Counted from the stretch's first letter, positions 1 through 8,887 are shown. The stretch: 64,000 nt of DNA from Planctomycetaceae bacterium (GCA_002702655.1 PABB01000018.1:62001-126000); one strand, 5' to 3'. Notes: generated by a model from the sequence alone, not told the origin. Program-made: numbers and translations.

Positions 1-288
1 CGTCACCTCGGCGTCGACGGGTCCCACGGCGGAGAGCCGGCCGAGGGACGCGACAACCTCGGACAACGGCATCGTCGGGGCGGCAAAGATCGCCAGCGCC
101 GCCATCGCCGCGACCACGAAGCTGATCGGTTGCAGCACGCCTTCGTTCAGCGCGGACGTCATGGCATTGGCTGCGGGTCGCTTGACCAGCCATAGCACGC
201 CCCAGACGGCCAGGACGACCGCGGCGCCAATCGTGACGCCGACCGACAGGACCCAGATGGGCGTCAACCAGATGTACAGCTTATCCAT
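1..288 (-). CDS. Membrane protein, N-terminal part (cut by window edge)
   Basis: The reading frame begins at an ATG (286-288) and is open to the window edge, giving 96 residues. Two hydrophobic segments are visible, at about residues 5-35 (rich in Trp, Val, Leu, Ile) and 52-75, so this is the start of a multi-pass inner-membrane protein with a very short N-terminal tail. It lies 68 bp downstream of the acylphosphatase gene on the same strand and could be co-transcribed with it. The N-terminus is reminiscent of large planctomycete transport permeases, but too little is present to name a family. Confidence 0.6.
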   Translation of the reverse strand, partial: MDKLYIWLTPIWVLSVGVTIGAAVVLAVWGVLWLVKRPAANAMTSALNEGVLQPISFVVAAMAALAIFAAPTMPLSEVVASLGRLSAVGPVDAEVT

Positions 289-356
289 GGCAGAGTGGGG
301 TTCGAGACGAGCGTGTGCGTGTGATCCGGCCGCAGGCGGGCCGCGTTGTTAATCAG

Positions 357-626
357 TCAGGTCCGAATCGTGAAGCCGGCAAACTCGCCGTTGGCGGCGC
401 GAGCGTCGGTCTTCATGTCGGTGATGTTTGGTTGCATTTCGTCGGCCACGGCGCGGACGAACGCCTTGACCTCGGCCGGCTCGCCCTCGGCGATCATGTG
501 GACCCGGCCGTCGGGCAGGTTTTCCACGTAACCGGTCACCGCGTACCGGGCGGCAATGCTGCGAGTCGTATAGCGGAACCCGACGCCCTGCACGCGACCG
601 CTGAAGAAGACTTCCTGGCGCTGCAC
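357..626 (-). CDS. acyP: Acylphosphatase
   Basis: Acylphosphatase hydrolyses carboxyl-phosphate bonds of small acyl phosphates in the cytosol. The 89-residue protein has the usual family length. The signature G-R-V-Q-G-V-G-F-R occupies residues 10-18, supplying the phosphate-binding loop and catalytic Arg18, and G-Y-V-E-N-L-P-D-G at 32-40 supplies catalytic Asn36. The ATG at 624-626 starts right before the first beta strand, so no longer start is needed. It stands upstream of the membrane protein gene on the same strand. The identity is firm; the physiological substrate is not known for most bacteria. Confidence 0.93.
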   Translation of the reverse strand: MQRQEVFFSGRVQGVGFRYTTRSIAARYAVTGYVENLPDGRVHMIAEGEPAEVKAFVRAVADEMQPNITDMKTDARAANGEFAGFTIRT

Positions 627-819
627 GGCAATGACGTTGGGGGCATGGGACGGGCGGTCCGGCGCGGCGACGCTCGCCCCGGCGGGCTGGGCGCAACTGG
701 CGACGCCGGCAGTAGTTCTGGCGACGGCAGCGGCGCTAGCAAGCCCTTCAGTATATCAGTCGTCGCGGGGCCTTCCAGCCTTGACCGCCCGGGGCTGCGG
801 TCCTACGCTTCGCCCCGCC

Positions 820-2172
820 ATGACGACCAAAATCCTGCCACTGCGACCGCAAAAACCAGCGCTGCCGGGGCGTCGCACCCTCCGCCACGGGCTCTACGCA
901 GCCGCGGCGGCCGTGGTTCTCGGCGTCGGCGGCGCGGCGCCTGGACAGGCCGCCGGGACAGCGGGCGTTTTGCTGCTGAGCAACGGAAATCTCCTGCAGG
1001 GCGCCGTGGCGCGGGCGGGCGACTTTTATCGCCTCCAGCGGCCCGGCAGCGAACTGATGGTGCCGGCCGCGCAGGTGATCGCGTTCTGCCGCACCGCGGC
1101 CGAAGCGTACGAGGTGCGGCGGCGGCATACCCCTGACGACGCGGCAGGTCATGTCCAACTGGCCCGCTGGTGCGTCCAGAACGAGTTGTGGGATCACGCG
1201 GCCGGAGAGTTGTTGCAGGCCCGGGCGGCCGATCCCACGGCGCCGGGGCTGCGGTTCGTTGAACGGCAACTGGCCGCGCAGTTGCTTCCCGAGCCGAACC
1301 AGCAACAGCCGGTTCGCGATGACGCGGTCGTGCCCGTTGCTCACCACAGTCACGCAGCGTTCCCCGATGCCAAGGAGCCGGAAAGTGAAACGCCGCCCGC
1401 CGCGACGATCGAATTGACGCCGTTCGCTCGGGCGCAGTTCGTGCGCAGCGTGCAGCCGATGCTGATCCACAGTTGCGGCACGGCGGGCTGCCATCAGGCC
1501 GGCGAGTCGGTTCCCATGGCGCTGGACCGGATGGCGATTGTCGGGGCGGGCAACCCGGCGGCGATCGAGGGCAATTTGCAGACGGTGTTGTCCCTGCTCG
1601 ATCCGCAAGGGGCCGACGAGAGTCCGCTGATCGCGTGGGCGCGCCGACCGCATGGCGAGCCTCCGCGGGAGCAGACCCGACTCAACCCGCACCAGGAAGA
1701 ACTGCTGATCGATTGGGTGCGCGCTGCGGTTGGCTACGAACCTGCCGCTGCGGAATACGCGGCCGAGGCGCCAGGCGCGGCCGTGGCGCCGGCGGACCGC
1801 CTGCTGGCCGACGCGGCGGCCCCGGTCACGTTGGACGAGTTGCCGCTGGAGGAGATGCTGCTCAGCGACGACGAAGTGGCGGCCTACCGGGCCGAGATGG
1901 GAGCGGCCGCCCCGACTGGCGCCGCGCTGTCGCGGCAGCAGATCATCGCCGATTACAAGGCGACTTGGTCAACGCGCGGCACTCAGGCGGGCGCCGCGAA
2001 GCGCGTCGAAACAGCCGCTCCGCAGCAGCGCGATCCGTTCGATCCGCACGAGTTTAATCGCCGCATGACCGAGCGAGCTGCCGTTCACGAGGCGTCTGCC
2101 GCGTCCGAGGATGCGGGCGCTGACGCCGCGGGCGCTGTCAAAGTGCCGTTTGATCAGCCGGGGCCTTATTGA
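820..2172 (+). CDS. Secreted protein with a CX4CH heme-like motif
   Basis: A 450-residue protein of unknown function. The chosen ATG at 820 is followed by a basic stretch and a hydrophobic segment (about residues 11-36) that looks like a signal peptide or anchor; an open frame upstream to 631 looks like noncoding read-through. A 60-residue region after the signal resembles planctomycete leader domains in which a short beta unit is followed by a helical tetratricopeptide-like stretch (about 90-150). At about residues 219-226 there is S-C-G-T-A-G-C-H, a CX4CH motif similar to cytochrome c heme sites but with two extra residues. The C-terminal third is Ala/Glu rich. It converges with the lipoprotein gene, overlapping it by 7 bp. 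Confidence 0.7.
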   Translation: MTTKILPLRPQKPALPGRRTLRHGLYAAAAAVVLGVGGAAPGQAAGTAGVLLLSNGNLLQGAVARAGDFYRLQRPGSELMVPAAQVIAFCRTAAEAYEVRRRHTPDDAAGHVQLARWCVQNELWDHAAGELLQARAADPTAPGLRFVERQLAAQLLPEPNQQQPVRDDAVVPVAHHSHAAFPDAKEPESETPPAATIELTPFARAQFVRSVQPMLIHSCGTAGCHQAGESVPMALDRMAIVGAGNPAAIEGNLQTVLSLLDPQGADESPLIAWARRPHGEPPREQTRLNPHQEELLIDWVRAAVGYEPAAAEYAAEAPGAAVAPADRLLADAAAPVTLDELPLEEMLLSDDEVAAYRAEMGAAAPTGAALSRQQIIADYKATWSTRGTQAGAAKRVETAAPQQRDPFDPHEFNRRMTERAAVHEASAASEDAGADAAGAVKVPFDQPGPY

Positions 2173-2429
2173 GCTGCGCCGTTTGCCGGCGCTGCGTAGG
2201 CCGCGGGTTGCAGCAACTCGGTTTCGCTGCCCGTCGCATCCGCGCCGACGGCCGGCAATGGCGAGATCCCGTAGTATCCCGGTCCGGTAAAAGCCGACCC
2301 GGCGCGGCCGTACGGATTATGGTACGGACTGTCGGCCACGGGCGGACTTTGATCGCAACAGTCGCTGCACATGCGGCAGCCGCCGGCAAGCAGAATGCAC
2401 GCCGCGACTGCGGCGAGTGGACGTTTCAT
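2166..2429 (-). CDS. Small lipoprotein
   Basis: An 87-residue protein with a lipoprotein signal peptide: two basic residues, a hydrophobic core and the lipobox L-A-G-G-C at residues 14-18, where Cys18 would be lipidated. The mature part has Cys residues close together (C-x2-C-x3-C-C) and then a Gly/Pro/Tyr-rich tail with no recognisable domain. A purine-rich ribosome binding site (GGGGGGAGAG) sits just before the ATG. Its stop overlaps the tail of the convergent upstream gene. Family unknown; export and lipid anchoring are inferred from the signal only. Confidence 0.75.
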   Translation of the reverse strand: MKRPLAAVAACILLAGGCRMCSDCCDQSPPVADSPYHNPYGRAGSAFTGPGYYGISPLPAVGADATGSETELLQPAAYAAPANGAAQ

Positions 2430-2555
2430 GGCTCTCCCCCCTGCAAATGCGCGAGTCTGGCGCGCAGCCCAAGGGTCCGCGCCACGACGCTCGCTCTCTG
2501 CAGGGATCGGCCAGCGGCGGGCGGCTTCGACAGCAAACGTGTCCCGATTGCCGGC

Positions 2556-2586
2556 AAAAAAACCGCGGCAGTGCTAGCACGCCGCG
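2556..2586 (-). terminator. Rho-independent terminator of the AAA+ ATPase gene
   Basis: Directly after the stop codon of the minus-strand ATPase gene there is a GC-rich hairpin built on the palindrome GTGCTAGCAC with flanking GCGGC/GCCGC, followed on the minus strand by seven consecutive T residues. Confidence 0.8.
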
Positions 2587-4053
2587 CTACATGATGGCGA
2601 AGTAATTCTCGCAGGCGTAGTCGAAGAACTCGGGCGTCATCGCCGGGATGCGCTCGCTGTAGCGGCAGTAATTGACAATCTGCAACAGCAAGTCGCGCGG
2701 CTGGCACGCGCGGAACGGCCGGTTCTGCTGGCGGTAGTGCGTCTCGATCAGATAGTCCGCCGCGTCGGGATCGAACGACACGTCCAGCTTGGGCGCCATG
2801 ATCTCCAGCAGCTTGCGGAAATCCTCTTCCGACGGGTCGGGCACTTCGATCTTGTAGGGAATACGACGCAGGAACGCGTCGTCGACCAGGTCGCGCGGCT
2901 CGAGGTTCGTCGAAAAGATAATTAACTGATCGAACGGCACCTGGATCTTGGTGCCGTTGGCCAGTTGCAGGAAGTCGTAGCGCTTCTCCAGCGGGACGAT
3001 CCAGCGGTTGAGCAACTCGTCGGTCGTCATCCGCTGGCGGCCAAAGTCGTCGATGACCAGCGTGCCGCAGTTGCTCTTCAGTTGGATCGGCGCTTCGCTG
3101 ACGCCCACCCCCGAGCTGGGATTCACTTCCAGGGCGTCCATGGTCAACTCGCCGCCCACGACGATCGTGGGGCGCCGCACGCGGACCCAGCGGCGGTCGA
3201 TCGCACTGCAATGGAGCGGCCCGCCGTTGGAGGGCAATGGCGCGGTCTCGTGGACGCCAGGATCGAACACGCGCATGATCTCGCCGTCGATGGCGATCGC
3301 CTTGGGAACCCAGATGCAGTCGCCGAACGCCTTGGTGACGCGCTCGGCGATGCTCGTCTTGCCGTTACCCGGCTGGCCGTACAGGAACAGGCCGCGGCCC
3401 GAGTTGACCGCCGGTCCCAGCCGCTTGAGCATGTGGGGGCTGATTAGCAGGTCCTCGAACGCGCGCTTCAAGTCCCGCTCAGTGGGGTGCAGCTTGGTCA
3501 GCGTTTGGCTGCGGACCGATTCGATGTACGCGTTGAGCGTGACCGGCGCGGCGCCAAAGTAGCTGCAGACCTCGTTCAGTTTCTTGGCCCGCTCGCGGCC
3601 CAAGTCCGTGAGCTGATAGACATAGTCGTTCATCGGCGCTGAGCCGCGGAAGGCCACCAGCTGGGCCAGCTTCATCGCCTGCAATTGGGGCTCGACCAAG
3701 CGGAACGGCAGGCAATGTTGTTGGGCCACGTCGCGACCGGACAGATCGCCGAACGCGGCCAGGCACTTCAAGACCAGGTGTTCCAGCTGCCCGTCGGTGA
3801 CGCCGGCGGCGTCCAAGCTGGCAGGCTCGGGGGGGAGCCACTCCGTGTCGTCGCCGACTTGGGCTTCTGCCGCTGGCGTTGAGCTGCGCGCAGGCTCGGC
3901 GGAGCGGCTGGGCGCCGGCGTTCCGCCTTTGGCTTCGTTTTGGGCCAGACTGTTGATTCGTTGCAGCAACGAGTCCAGATCGTTGGCCTGGGCGGGGGCG
4001 GCGGCGTCTGGTTCGGCTTCGGCGGCTTCTGTCGTGGCGGCGCTGTTCATCAT
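2587..4053 (-). CDS. AAA+ ATPase with N-terminal winged-helix region
   Basis: A 488-residue ATP-binding protein. After a low-complexity Ala/Glu/Pro segment (1-75), residues about 80-160 look like a winged-helix domain (ending in Y-Q-L-T-D-L-G-R). The AAA+ core carries Walker [10 protein letters not shown] at 226-234 and a Walker B ending in V-I-D-D-F-G near 325, with an arginine-rich R-R-I-P region and a C-terminal helical lid. The start at the tandem ATG (4048-4053) was preferred; the frame stays open upstream to 4218. The family is common in planctomycetes but its role is not known to me. It is followed by a strong terminator, so it ends its own transcription unit. Confidence 0.8.
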   Translation of the reverse strand: MMNSAATTEAAEAEPDAAAPAQANDLDSLLQRINSLAQNEAKGGTPAPSRSAEPARSSTPAAEAQVGDDTEWLPPEPASLDAAGVTDGQLEHLVLKCLAAFGDLSGRDVAQQHCLPFRLVEPQLQAMKLAQLVAFRGSAPMNDYVYQLTDLGRERAKKLNEVCSYFGAAPVTLNAYIESVRSQTLTKLHPTERDLKRAFEDLLISPHMLKRLGPAVNSGRGLFLYGQPGNGKTSIAERVTKAFGDCIWVPKAIAIDGEIMRVFDPGVHETAPLPSNGGPLHCSAIDRRWVRVRRPTIVVGGELTMDALEVNPSSGVGVSEAPIQLKSNCGTLVIDDFGRQRMTTDELLNRWIVPLEKRYDFLQLANGTKIQVPFDQLIIFSTNLEPRDLVDDAFLRRIPYKIEVPDPSEEDFRKLLEIMAPKLDVSFDPDAADYLIETHYRQQNRPFRACQPRDLLLQIVNYCRYSERIPAMTPEFFDYACENYFAIM

Positions 4054-4418
4054 GTCCAACGTGGGGTCGATGGAAGGTCGTCCGGCGGGAGAACGCGACG
4101 CGCGCGCAGCGACGGCGCACCGGTCGCATGCAGGGTCTCCGGCAAAGTAGCCTAGGTCGCGATCGGGCGAGGGGCAAAACCGCAGCGCCGGTTTCGCGAG
4201 GGAACGCTCGGGTCGCAATGGTTATGAGGGTGTTGTCCCCGCCAGCGTGCGGCATGCCACGAAACAATGCACGGCTTCCCGCAACAGGGGGGTGCTAAAC
4301 TCTAGCAGTTCGGCGCCGAGAGGGCGCTACGAACGACTTGACGTCTGGGACATGCGGAGTGGGTTGTCGTGTCCCAGCAGGCCAATGCAACTTTGATTTC
4401 CGACCAGCTAAGATCCCG
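4054..4418. other. Divergent intergenic region
   Basis: 365 bp between two divergent genes, so it should hold both promoters. I see no clear sigma-70 boxes, palindrome or repeat. The ATPase frame remains open over the first 165 bp of it, so an earlier start of that gene cannot be excluded. Confidence 0.5.
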
Positions 4419-5324
4419 ATGTCTGCCTCGACTGTCGCCTGTGGCGACTATCTGACGACGTCCAAGTCGCCGCGTCATCGTGAAGCGCTCCAGCATCTGT
4501 TTGCCCGCGTGAGCGAGTTGTCCTCGTTTCCCGGCGTGGCGCAGCGCGTGCTGCGCGTCACCGACGACGAAGACGCCGGCGCTGACGACCTGGTGCGGGT
4601 CGTCGAGCAGGATCCCATGCTGGTGATCCGCATCCTGCGGACCGTCAACTCGCCCTATTGCGGGCTGCAGTCCGAGGTGGCTGACCTGCGCTCCGCCGTG
4701 GCGATCCTGGGATTCTCGAAGGTCCGCAGTCTGGCGCTGACTGTCTACGTCGCCCGGCTGATGGATCAACCCGACGAGTACCTGGGCTATTCGCGAACCA
4801 ATCTGTGGCGGCATCTGGTGTCGGTCGGCGAGGCAGCGCGGGTGATCTCGCGGGTGTGCATGCGAGCGAATCCCGACGAAGCCTATCTGACCGGATTGCT
4901 CCACGATCTGGGGTACTTCCTGGCCGACCAATACATGCAGCCCTCGTGGCGCCGCGTGTTGCAACAAATTGACGCGGGGGCCGTGCCGGACGAAGCCGAG
5001 CGCGACGTGCTGACCTTCACCTGCAGCGATCTGAGCGCTTACATGGCCGCCAACAGCTTGCTGCCCGAGCGGATCTGCTCGGCCATCGCCTACCACAAGA
5101 AGCCGGAGGCCTTCCTGGGCCGCGACCGCGAATTGCTCAACGTGTTGGCCGCGGCCAACTACATTGCCGAGTCGCGCGGGCTGACGGCCATCGGCCGGCA
5201 CAGCGTGGATTTTCTTGACGACGACGTGCTGCGCGGGCTCGGCATCCGCGAGGGCAAGATGGACGAGCTCATGCAGGAATTGGCGCCGGCGCTGGAAGCG
5301 GCCGAGGCGCTGGTCGAGATCTAA
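4419..5324 (+). CDS. HDOD domain protein
   Basis: A 301-residue cytoplasmic protein consisting of one HDOD domain, a non-hydrolytic relative of HD phosphohydrolases used in bacterial signalling. The typical stretch of a helical bundle around F-P-G-V-A-Q-R-V-L and the E-Q-D-P-M-L-V-I-R-I-L-R segment is at about residues 35-80. A residual H-D motif occurs in G-L-L-H-D-L-G-Y near residue 165. The ATG at 4419 gives a normal length; an upstream in-frame ATG at 4338 would add a region with no homology features. It is not followed by a second output domain. Target or partner cannot be told. Confidence 0.85.
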   Translation: MSASTVACGDYLTTSKSPRHREALQHLFARVSELSSFPGVAQRVLRVTDDEDAGADDLVRVVEQDPMLVIRILRTVNSPYCGLQSEVADLRSAVAILGFSKVRSLALTVYVARLMDQPDEYLGYSRTNLWRHLVSVGEAARVISRVCMRANPDEAYLTGLLHDLGYFLADQYMQPSWRRVLQQIDAGAVPDEAERDVLTFTCSDLSAYMAANSLLPERICSAIAYHKKPEAFLGRDRELLNVLAAANYIAESRGLTAIGRHSVDFLDDDVLRGLGIREGKMDELMQELAPALEAAEALVEI

Positions 5325-5329
5325 AACGC

Positions 5330-5409
5330 GGGGTGGCCGGGGACGACCCACGGGAGCCCCCAGTTGCCAAGTTCTGGGGGCTCCGCTGCGCTGCGACCCC
5401 AGCCACCCC
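5330..5409. repeat. Palindromic repeat, GGTGGCTGGGG family, copy 1 of 4
   Basis: An imperfect 80-bp inverted repeat. Outer arms read GGGGTGGCCGGGGACGA and CTGCGACCCCAGCCACCCC, with inner arms GGGAGCCCCCAG and CTGGGGGCTCC. It starts 6 bp after the HDOD gene stop. Related copies are at 10984, 30806 and 41575. Confidence 0.9.
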
Positions 5410-5476
5410 AGGTTGGTTCTCCTGGCAGTGCGTGCGGCCGTTTACGCCCGCTGCCTGCCCGCCTATTCTTACTCGC

Positions 5477-6535
5477 ATGCGATACGAGCGAGTCAACATG
5501 GCCGGGTTGGGCTACGCGCTGCCCGAGGAAGTCGTCACCAGCGCGCAGCTGGAAGAACGCATGGCGCCGGCCTACGAGCGGTTGCGCCTGCCTGCCGGGC
5601 GGTTGGAGTTGATGACCGGCATCCGCGAGCGGCGGTTCTTCCCGCCAGGGACGCTCATCGGTCAGGTGAGCGTTGAGAGCGGCCGCCGCGCGCTGGCCGC
5701 CGCGGGGATCGACGCCAGCGAGATCGGCGCCCTGGTCCACGGCTCGGTCTGCCGCGACTACCTGGAGCCGGCCACCGCCTGCGGCGTGCATCACGCGCTG
5801 GGTTTGCCGGCACACTGCGCCGTGTTCGACGTTTCGAATGCCTGCCTGGGCATTCTGACCGGCATGACGATCGTGGCCAACATGATCGAGCTGGGCCAGA
5901 TTCGCGCGGGGCTGGTCGTGGGCACCGAGTGCGGCCGCACGCTGGTCGAGCGGACCGTCGCCAAGCTGAACGAAGACGTCACGCTGACCCGCCGCAACGT
6001 GAAACCGTTGGTGGCGTCGCTGACGATCGGCTCGGCCAGCGCCGCGGTCGTGCTGAGCCACGCGGAACTGGCGCCCAACGGGGCGCGGCTTCTCGGCGGC
6101 GCGGTGCGCGCTCACACCACGCACAACGACCTCTGCCAGAGCGACGGGCTGGAAACGTTCATGCAGACCGACAGCGAAGAGCTGCTGCGGCAAGGCGTGG
6201 CCGCCGGTCGGGCGACGTTTGGCGAGTTCCTGCAGCAGGTTGGCTGGCAACGCGGCGACATCGACCGCACGGTGTGCCACCAGGTCGGCGTGGCGCATCG
6301 CAAGCTGCTGTTCGAGCAACTCCAGCTCGACACGGCGCTCGACTACAGCACGTTCGAAGTGCTGGGCAACACGGGCGCCGCGGCCCTGCCGGTCACGATG
6401 GCGCTGGCCGCCGAAGCGGGCCGGTTCGAACCGGGGCAACGCGTCGCCATGCTGGGCATCGGCTCGGGGATCAACTGCCAAATGCTCGGCGTCGAGTGGG
6501 GCGAACAAATTCGCGTCGGCGGCCACGCCGACTGA
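5477..6535 (+). CDS. 3-oxoacyl-ACP synthase III (KAS III/FabH-like)
   Basis: A 352-residue thiolase-fold condensing enzyme. It should start acyl chains by joining an acyl-CoA or acyl-ACP starter to malonyl-ACP. The catalytic set is present: Cys123 in S-N-A-C-L-G-I, His268 in C-H-Q-V-G and Asn298 in G-N-T-G-A-A. The usual H-Q-A-N-x-R around the His is replaced by H-Q-V-G-V-A-H, which places it outside housekeeping FabH and suggests a special primer or extender. The ATG at 5477 was chosen because the first strand begins directly after it; the open frame upstream is the repeat. First gene of the plus-strand fatty-acid-like cluster reaching 18.6 kb. Confidence 0.88.
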   Translation: MRYERVNMAGLGYALPEEVVTSAQLEERMAPAYERLRLPAGRLELMTGIRERRFFPPGTLIGQVSVESGRRALAAAGIDASEIGALVHGSVCRDYLEPATACGVHHALGLPAHCAVFDVSNACLGILTGMTIVANMIELGQIRAGLVVGTECGRTLVERTVAKLNEDVTLTRRNVKPLVASLTIGSASAAVVLSHAELAPNGARLLGGAVRAHTTHNDLCQSDGLETFMQTDSEELLRQGVAAGRATFGEFLQQVGWQRGDIDRTVCHQVGVAHRKLLFEQLQLDTALDYSTFEVLGNTGAAALPVTMALAAEAGRFEPGQRVAMLGIGSGINCQMLGVEWGEQIRVGGHAD

Positions 6536-6564
6536 GGTCGCAGTGGCCCGCCGCTTCTTTTTTG

Positions 6565-6673
6565 GAACCACAACGACACGACGGCCACGACGAAAGACAA
6601 GCGACAAATTCTGGCGAGGGCGTAGCCCTCGCTCTGGCTCCCTCCCCCTGGCGGGGAGGGTTGGGGAGGGGGG
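6565..6673. repeat. Left arm of a long inverted repeat around a small gene
   Basis: About 110 bp that matches, in inverted orientation, 7213-7324. The match runs from CCACAACGACACGACGG through a small hairpin (CGAGGGCGTAGCCCTCG) to CTCCCCCTGGCGGGGAGGG and a GGGGAGGGG tail. The G/C-rich end belongs to a family found at 17781, 23451, 36731 and 56386. Confidence 0.85.
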
Positions 6674-6724
6674 ATGATGCGTGCGTGATTGGTCTTTTCC
6701 AAAAACCGAAGGAATGCCACTGAG

Positions 6725-7168
6725 ATGACACCGCTGCGTCCGGGCATCACGGGATTTGGTTCCGGGGCGGAGGTCGACTATCGGACCTTCAAGGCCGCGG
6801 CTTACCGTGCCGCCGCCTCGGCAGGCGCGGCCGTGGAGCAGTGCGCCCAGGCAAAGGGAGTTACTCCCAGTTTTCACGCAATCAGGATGAAACATCCGGA
6901 CTGGCAGCGGTCAGTACTTTGCAACCGCGTGTTTCCATTCATCGTCGTCGTGAGCGACCCGGTGAGTGCAGCAGGAGTGCAGCCAGTCGACTGCCCGGAA
7001 ATCGAGGCGAGCATGAGACAGTACGGATTTGAGTCGGCCCCAGCAGCAGAACTCGTGCGGGCCCTAGCTGCCAAGGACCTGGCAGCGCTTAATCACGCGG
7101 AGCAAGAGCAAGCGCGCTACTGGAAGCCAACGCGTGTTGTAGACGTGATTTTCAACTGGTGGGATTGA
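6725..7168 (+). CDS. Hypothetical protein between inverted repeats
   Basis: A 147-residue protein I do not recognise. It has no signal peptide, membrane segment or metal motif. Aromatic residues cluster in the middle (V-F-P-F-I-V-V-V) and at the C-terminus (V-I-F-N-W-W-D). The ATG at 6725 follows a purine-rich stretch (ACTGAG). Its base composition is visibly lower in GC in the 6870-7150 part than the neighbouring genes. It lies exactly between the two arms of a 110-bp inverted repeat, which suggests that gene and arms arrived together. It has no evident role in the surrounding lipid cluster. Confidence 0.6.
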   Translation: MTPLRPGITGFGSGAEVDYRTFKAAAYRAAASAGAAVEQCAQAKGVTPSFHAIRMKHPDWQRSVLCNRVFPFIVVVSDPVSAAGVQPVDCPEIEASMRQYGFESAPAAELVRALAAKDLAALNHAEQEQARYWKPTRVVDVIFNWWD

Positions 7169-7212
7169 ATTGCGTCGGCGTCGCTCGATCGACAGTAAAC
7201 GGTCCCGTCTTC

Positions 7213-7324
7213 ACCCCTCCCTAACCCTCCCCATCAAGGGGAGGGGACCGGAACGATGGCTGCGCCATCGGGCGGCGTTGTCGCGACCACAGCGGTTCGC
7301 GTCGTACCCGTCGTGCCGTTGTGG
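7213..7324. repeat. Right arm of the long inverted repeat
   Basis: Inverted partner of 6565-6673. It runs from CCCCTCCCTAACCCTCCCC through the hairpin CGATGGCTGCGCCATCG to the outer end CCGTCGTGCCGTTGTGG. Compensating changes keep the internal hairpins of both arms intact. Confidence 0.85.
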
Positions 7325-7337
7325 TTTGTTCACCCAC

Positions 7338-7366
7338 TTAGCCCCCGGTCATTGACCGGGGGCTAA
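7338..7366. repeat. 29-bp palindrome, TTAGCCCCCGGTCA family, copy 1
   Basis: Near-perfect palindrome with arms TTAGCCCCCGGTCA and TGACCGGGGGCTAA. It stands 7 bp beyond the xylulokinase stop and could act as a transcription end, although there is no T tract. The second copy is at 10616. Confidence 0.9.
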
Positions 7367-7372
7367 ATTGCC

Positions 7373-8887
7373 TCACTGCGGGAATTCGTTCTTCAGCGCT
7401 TCGTACAATCGCTGGTAGCGCGGGAATGCTTGGTCGTACGCCTTTCGGTCGGCCGCGTTGGGCTTCACTTCTTCGGTCGTTTTGATCGCGGCCTTGCACG
7501 CTTGTTCGACGCTGTTGTAGTGGCCGGCGCCCACGGCGGCCAGCAGGGCCACGCCGTAGGCCGGGCCCTCGTCGGCGGCCATGGCGACGACTTTCTTGCC
7601 GAACACGTCGGCCTGCATCTGCCGCCAAAACGCGTTCTTCGCCCCGCCGCCGGTGGCGCGCACCGTGCGGACCGGCACGTCGAGTTCCTTGATCAATTCC
7701 AAACTGTCGCGCAGCGCGAACGTGACCCCTTCCAGGATCGCTCGCACGATATGTCCCCGCTCGTGGGCCAGGGTGAGTCCCACCAGCGCCCCGCGGGCGT
7801 GCGGGTCGAGATGCGGCGTGCGCTCGCCGGCCAGGTACGGCAGGAATTGCAGCCCCTCGGCGCCGGTGGGCGTGGCGGCAGCTTCCTTGACCAGTTGGTT
7901 GAAGCTGGCGATCTGCTTGCGCTTGCCGCTGGAGGTGATCATCGTGCACAGCGTGTGATGGAACCACCCCAGCGAGCCGCCGGCCGACAGGATCACGCCC
8001 ATCATGTGCCACTTGCCGCGCACTGCGTGACAGAAGGTGTGCAGCCGGCCCTTGGGGTCGAACTGCGGCTCGTCGCTGTGGACGAACATGACGCCGCTTG
8101 TGCCCAGGGAACTGGAGAGCAGCCCTTTCTTGACGATGCCCGTGCCCACGGCGCCCGCCGCGCAATCGCCGGCGCCGCCCACGACTTTGCAGTCGGTCGT
8201 CAGCCCGAGTTCCTGCGCCGCGTCAGCGGTCAACGTGCCGGTCACTTCCTCCGACTCGTAGCACTGTGGCAGCAGATCGGGATCAAGTTCCAGTTTGCCC
8301 AGCAGCCGCGTCGACCACTTACGCTTGACCACGTCCAGCAGCAGCGTGCCGCTGGCGTCGCTCACTTCGGTGGCGAACTCGCCGGTCAGCCGGCGGCGAA
8401 TTTCGTCCTTCGGCAACAGCACCTTGGCCAGCCGGTCATAGTTTTTCGGCTCGTTGTTTCGTAGCCAGAGGATCTTGGGCGCCTGGAAACCGGTCAGCGC
8501 GGGGTTGGCCACCATGCGGATCAGCGCCCGCCGGCCGCCGGCGCGGGCTTCGATCTCCTCGCACTCCGCCGCGGTGCGCTGATCGTTCCACAGCAGCGCC
8601 GGGCGGATCACTTTGCCGCGCTTGTCCAGGAACACCGAGCCGTGCATCTGGCCGCTCAGGCCGATCGCGGCGACGTCGGCCGGCTTCAGCCCGGCGTCTT
8701 TGACGGCTTTCCGCACCGCTTTGACCGTGCCGCGCCACCAGTCCTCGGGATCCTGCTCGCTCCACAGGGGTTGCGGGTGCTGGCACGGGTAGCCGGCGCC
8801 GGCCGAGGCGAGCACCTCGCCTTCCGGATTGATCACCAGCGCCTTGGCGCCGCTGGTGCCGATATCGATTCCGAGCAAATGAGACAT
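7373..8887 (-). CDS. xylB: Xylulokinase
   Basis: FGGY-family sugar kinase of 504 residues, phosphorylating D-xylulose for entry into the pentose phosphate pathway. The N-terminus has the ATPase loop G-I-D-I-G-T-S with Asp8, followed by L-S-G-Q-M-H-G, which is the xylulokinase substrate-site signature. The second domain has G-G-A-G-D with the catalytic Asp, an S-L-G-T-S-G-V phosphate loop and G-G-G-A-K-N near the C-terminus. The ATG at 8885-8887 gives the usual family length. It is alone on the minus strand, splitting the plus-strand fatty-acid cluster, with no xylose isomerase nearby. Identity is strong; substrate preference within FGGY kinases is an inference. Confidence 0.93.
   Translation of the reverse strand: MSHLLGIDIGTSGAKALVINPEGEVLASAGAGYPCQHPQPLWSEQDPEDWWRGTVKAVRKAVKDAGLKPADVAAIGLSGQMHGSVFLDKRGKVIRPALLWNDQRTAAECEEIEARAGGRRALIRMVANPALTGFQAPKILWLRNNEPKNYDRLAKVLLPKDEIRRRLTGEFATEVSDASGTLLLDVVKRKWSTRLLGKLELDPDLLPQCYESEEVTGTLTADAAQELGLTTDCKVVGGAGDCAAGAVGTGIVKKGLLSSSLGTSGVMFVHSDEPQFDPKGRLHTFCHAVRGKWHMMGVILSAGGSLGWFHHTLCTMITSSGKRKQIASFNQLVKEAAATPTGAEGLQFLPYLAGERTPHLDPHARGALVGLTLAHERGHIVRAILEGVTFALRDSLELIKELDVPVRTVRATGGGAKNAFWRQMQADVFGKKVVAMAADEGPAYGVALLAAVGAGHYNSVEQACKAAIKTTEEVKPNAADRKAYDQAFPRYQRLYEALKNEFPQ

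Noticed and set aside
4302-5351. Minus-strand open frame of 349 codons opposite the HDOD gene
   Set aside because: The plus-strand product has a complete HDOD domain; the opposite frame has only compositional character.
5321-6895. Long minus-strand open frame of 524 codons opposite the KAS III gene
   Set aside because: It lies antisense to a gene with all catalytic residues in place. Its translation is Arg/Ala/Gln-rich without motifs, as expected for a high-GC shadow frame.
7338-7366. Rho-independent terminator of xylB
   Set aside because: The hairpin is well placed, but there is no T tract, and the same palindrome occurs between two co-directional genes at 10616. It is listed as a repeat.
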